A model generated the notes under the pieces. It was not told where the DNA came from. It searched no databases and saw only the letters and a list, made by a program, of their open reading frames with translations. A DNA stretch of 7,756 nt from Fusobacteriaceae bacterium (GTDB lineage: Bacteria; Fusobacteriota; Fusobacteriia; Fusobacteriales; Fusobacteriaceae). The DNA lies in contig JAFGUR010000196.1 of NCBI GenBank assembly GCA_016938425.1, forward strand, positions 1-7,756, read 5' to 3'. The translations under genes were made by a program, and so were the position numbers. Positions 6,077 through 7,756 of this stretch are shown piece after piece (the first letter of the stretch is position 1; the number at the start of each line of letters is the position of its first letter).

Positions 6077-6128
6077 AACTATTCATAATAAAAATTTTAT
6101 TCCAATTATTTTATATATATGAATAGTT
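6077..6128. repeat. 11-bp inverted repeat in serA leader (possible operator or RNA hairpin)
   Basis: AACTATTCATA (6077-6087) and TATGAATAGTT (6118-6128) are perfect complements, separated by 30 bases. Both lie between the predicted serA start point (about 6151) and the SD, so the repeat could be a DNA operator with two spaced half-sites or an RNA stem in the leader. The left arm lies inside the direct repeat described separately. Confidence 0.55.
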
Positions 6129-6157
6129 ATTTTTCCCATTTAAAAAATACTACCGAA

Positions 6158-6186
6158 ATTATACACAATAATGACAACAAAGTAAA
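6158..6186 (-). promoter_or_regulatory. serA promoter
   Basis: On the minus strand, TTTACT (-35; 6181-6186) and a perfect TATAAT (-10; 6158-6163) are separated by exactly 17 bases. Transcription should begin near 6151, giving an untranslated leader of about 100 bases that includes the inverted repeat. Confidence 0.7.
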
Positions 6187-6225
6187 GAATTAAAAAAATT
6201 TGTATATTAAATATAAGGACAATTA

Positions 6226-6254
6226 TTGACTTTTTTCAACTTTTCATTTATCCT
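6226..6254 (+). promoter_or_regulatory. Promoter of the FAH-family gene
   Basis: TTGACT (-35; 6226-6231), a 17-base spacer and TATCCT (-10; 6249-6254). The start point would be near 6261, at the SD itself (GAGGTG, 6261-6266), so the mRNA would have an extremely short leader. The spacer is occupied by the second copy of the 17-bp repeat, where a bound repressor would block the polymerase. Confidence 0.55.
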
Positions 6255-6272
6255 TTATATGAGGTGATAATA

Positions 6273-7136
6273 TTGAAATTTATTAGAGTTAATAAAGAAG
6301 GTAATATAAAAAATAGTATAGTTTTTGAAGAAAAGTTATACTTTTTAGAAGATATTTATAAAAAAGAAATAGAATTAATAGAATTTATAAAAATATTTGA
6401 TTTAAATGAACTTTTTAATCAAATTAAGAAAATAGAGGCTTACTCGCTAAGTGACTACACTATTTTATCTCCCATTGAAGAGCCTATAAGAAATGTTATT
6501 TGCCTTGGGAAAAATTATTTAGACCATGTTAATGAATGTGCAACAGGAGGAATTGATAAAGATTTAGGGAGACCTAGAGAACCTATATTTTTTACAAAAA
6601 TGATAAATCGATTTGTAAATCCTTATGAAAATATAGATTTAAATGAAGAAGTTACTAAAAGTTTAGATTATGAAGGAGAACTTGCTGTAATTATTGGAAA
6701 AGAAGGGAAAAACATAAGAGAAGAAGATGTGAAAGATTATATATTTGGATACACCATTTTAAATGATAGTTCTGCTAGAGATTTACAACAAAAGCATTCT
6801 CAATGGTTTAAGGGTAAAAGTTTAGACAATACCTGTTCTTTAGGGCCAGTGATATTATTAAAAGACGAAACTTCATATCCACCTAAATTAGATATTAAAA
6901 CTTATGTAAATAACGAACTACGTCAAAGTAGTAATACTGGAAATTTTATTTTTAGTATCGATTATGCTATTTCTCAACTATCTCAAGGAACTACATTAAA
7001 AGTAGGAGATATAATTGCTACAGGGACTCCAAAAGGAGTAGGGATGGGGTTCACACCTCCTAAATTTCTTAAAAAAGACGATATATTAAAAATTGAAGTT
7101 GAAAAAATAGGAGCTTTAATTAATAAAATCAATTAA
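6273..7136 (+). CDS. Fumarylacetoacetate hydrolase (FAH) family protein
   Basis: A 287-residue cytoplasmic enzyme of the FAH fold (PF01557 type). The family hydrolyses, decarboxylates or isomerises acylpyruvate-like substrates; known members include fumarylpyruvate/acylpyruvate hydrolases, oxaloacetate decarboxylase and the HpcE isomerase. The N-terminal 70 residues are a divergent cap. The catalytic domain starts at NVICLGKNYLDH (His about 85). The acidic metal ligands lie in YEGELAVIIGK (Glu about 134 and 136) and NDSSARD (Asp about 165). Later come FKGKSLDNTCSLGP and the typical GDIIATGTPKGVG turn. The active site looks intact; the substrate cannot be read from sequence. I start at TTG 6273, six bases after GAGGTG (6261-6266). 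An in-frame GTG at 6264 overlaps the SD and is unlikely. The 3' end overlaps the opposing CNBD gene by 8 bases with no terminator. Confidence 0.88.
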   Translation: MKFIRVNKEGNIKNSIVFEEKLYFLEDIYKKEIELIEFIKIFDLNELFNQIKKIEAYSLSDYTILSPIEEPIRNVICLGKNYLDHVNECATGGIDKDLGRPREPIFFTKMINRFVNPYENIDLNEEVTKSLDYEGELAVIIGKEGKNIREEDVKDYIFGYTILNDSSARDLQQKHSQWFKGKSLDNTCSLGPVILLKDETSYPPKLDIKTYVNNELRQSSNTGNFIFSIDYAISQLSQGTTLKVGDIIATGTPKGVGMGFTPPKFLKKDDILKIEVEKIGALINKIN

Positions 7137-7629
7137 TATTGCTATGAAGAGACATATATTTTGCTAGAATATCTGTGTTTTTATGTAGGCGTCTAGCTAG
7201 TTCTCTAGCAATATTGAGTATGATTTTTGAAAAAAGTGTAGGATAATTTTTGTGTAGGTTAAAAAGAGTTTTTCTAGAAATCATAATACATTCTGTTTTC
7301 TTTTGACAAATTGCTGTTCCACCATGAGGTTCAATAGAAATAAGCGAAGCTTCCCCTAGGCAGTCTCCAACTGTAAAATCTAAAAATTCATATTCAACAT
7401 TACTATTACTAATATAAAGCTTAATTTGTCCAGAAATGATTATATATATATAATTAGGTGAATCCCCTTTTTTAAATATTATTTCATTTTTATTAAATGA
7501 TTTCCATTCTGATAATGAAAAAACTTGGGAAATTTCGCTTTGAGATAAGCCTCCAAGAAGAGAAATTTTATTTAAAATAGGTAACACTTTTTTTATATTG
7601 CTAAAAGGAACAATATTGTAATTTTCCAT
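7129..7629 (-). CDS. Crp-like cyclic nucleotide-binding domain protein without HTH
   Basis: 166 residues holding one cyclic-nucleotide-binding (cNMP/Crp) beta-roll (about 25-120: IIFKKGD, YIYIIISGQIKLY, FTVGDCLGEASLI) and a C-terminal helix (NYPTLFSKIILNIARELARRLHK) like the dimerisation helix of Crp/Fnr proteins. It stops there: the helix-turn-helix of about 60-70 residues is absent, against about 220-230 residues in full regulators. The phosphate-binding cassette keeps Gly-Glu (92-93), but the usual R-S/T after it is replaced by PHGGTAI, so classical cAMP binding is doubtful. The start is ATG 7629, with AGGGGGG (7636-7642) 6 bases upstream. Its role may be as a sensor or partner subunit rather than a direct DNA binder. 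DNA beyond its stop is intact FAH coding sequence, so no lost HTH is visible. Confidence 0.85.
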   Translation of the reverse strand: MENYNIVPFSNIKKVLPILNKISLLGGLSQSEISQVFSLSEWKSFNKNEIIFKKGDSPNYIYIIISGQIKLYISNSNVEYEFLDFTVGDCLGEASLISIEPHGGTAICQKKTECIMISRKTLFNLHKNYPTLFSKIILNIARELARRLHKNTDILAKYMSLHSNIN

Positions 7630-7665
7630 GGTGCGCCCCCCTAAATAATTATTACCATATTTACT

Positions 7666-7694
7666 ATTCTATTATTTTTTAAAAAATCCTTTAA
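7666..7694 (-). promoter_or_regulatory. Weak candidate promoter of the CNBD gene
   Basis: On the minus strand, TAGAAT (7666-7671) matches the -10 consensus at five of six bases, with TTAAAG (7689-7694) 17 bases upstream as a poor -35. It fits the position, between the terminator hairpin and the SD, but such matches are easy to find in AT-rich DNA. Confidence 0.3.
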
Positions 7695-7702
7695 TAAAAT
7701 TA

Positions 7703-7734
7703 AAAAGCTTAGTTTTTTAATTAACTAAGCTTTT
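7703..7734 (-). terminator. Symmetric terminator hairpin near right edge
   Basis: AAAAGCTTAGTT (7703-7714) pairs perfectly with AACTAAGCTTTT (7723-7734), 12 bp with an 8-base loop. On the minus strand a T5 run follows, so it probably ends a minus-strand gene that enters from the right. On the plus strand it ends in T4 and could stop FAH read-through transcription. Confidence 0.7.
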
Positions 7735-7756
7735 CTATATTTATAAGAAATTATAA

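Larger units (their letters stand above)
6070..6247. repeat. 17-bp direct repeat pair, 6070-6086 and 6231-6247, flanking the divergent spacer
   Basis: TTTTTTCAACTATTCAT (6070-6086) and TTTTTTCAACTTTTCAT (6231-6247) differ at one base. The first copy lies just upstream of the serA SD. The second lies exactly between the -35 and -10 boxes of the FAH promoter. This suggests binding sites for one regulator acting on both genes, but the DNA is very AT-rich and function is inferred. Confidence 0.5.

Noticed and set aside
5756..6088. Plus-strand 110-codon open frame with hydrophobic residues
   Set aside because: Antisense to the serA N-terminal half; the hydrophobic and Ser-rich character follows from the complementary strand and there is no SD.
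6264..6272. GTG 6264 as start of the FAH-family gene
   Set aside because: This GTG is part of the GAGGTG SD; TTG 6273 is in frame and well spaced.
1..7756. CRISPR array, tRNA/rRNA genes, intact insertion sequence
   Set aside because: No regularly spaced repeats, no cloverleaf or rRNA-like segment, and no transposase or integrase ORF were seen.

Overview
The window is very AT-rich, has strong purine-rich ribosome binding sites and uses AUG, GUG and UUG starts. The gene types and base composition suggest a Fusobacterium-like anaerobe (Fusobacteriaceae). A low-GC Clostridium relative is the main alternative. This assignment is inferred from composition and protein character, not from a marker gene.

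Left third (1-2555), plus strand: a likely single transcription unit. It opens with the 3' end of an untranslated leader whose CCCCTCC can mask the Shine-Dalgarno (SD) of yjdF. YjdF (DUF2992) is the family classically controlled by the yjdF azaaromatic riboswitch. Next comes a 7-codon leader ORF and an ABC-F ATPase closest to the Lsa/Vga-type antibiotic-resistance (ribosomal protection) group. Then follows a chain of very small ORFs of 19, 37 and 71 codons. A perfect 8-bp hairpin sits at the end of the 19-codon ORF, and its 3' arm can alternatively pair with the SD of the 37-codon ORF. The 37-residue peptide carries a CxxC and ends in three consecutive Trp codons. The unit ends in an AT-rich hairpin over the last stop codon. 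No promoter or clear terminator is visible inside it. Taken together it looks like a xenobiotic or antibiotic response operon controlled largely at translation. This is the most interesting part of the window.

Middle (2556-4458): a stand-alone GH1 6-phospho-beta-glucosidase gene (bglA type) with a strong terminator. It is followed by about 200 bases without a gene, which hold an unusual interrupted inverted repeat, and then the terminator of the opposing serA gene.

Right part (4459-7756): serA (full-length D-3-phosphoglycerate dehydrogenase with ASB and ACT domains, minus strand) is divergent from a fumarylacetoacetate-hydrolase-family gene (plus strand). Their 224-base spacer holds recognisable promoters for both, an 11-bp inverted repeat and a 17-bp near-identical direct repeat, which suggests a shared regulator. 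The FAH gene converges on and overlaps by 8 bases a minus-strand gene for a Crp-like cyclic-nucleotide-binding domain with no DNA-binding domain. A symmetric terminator hairpin lies near the right edge.
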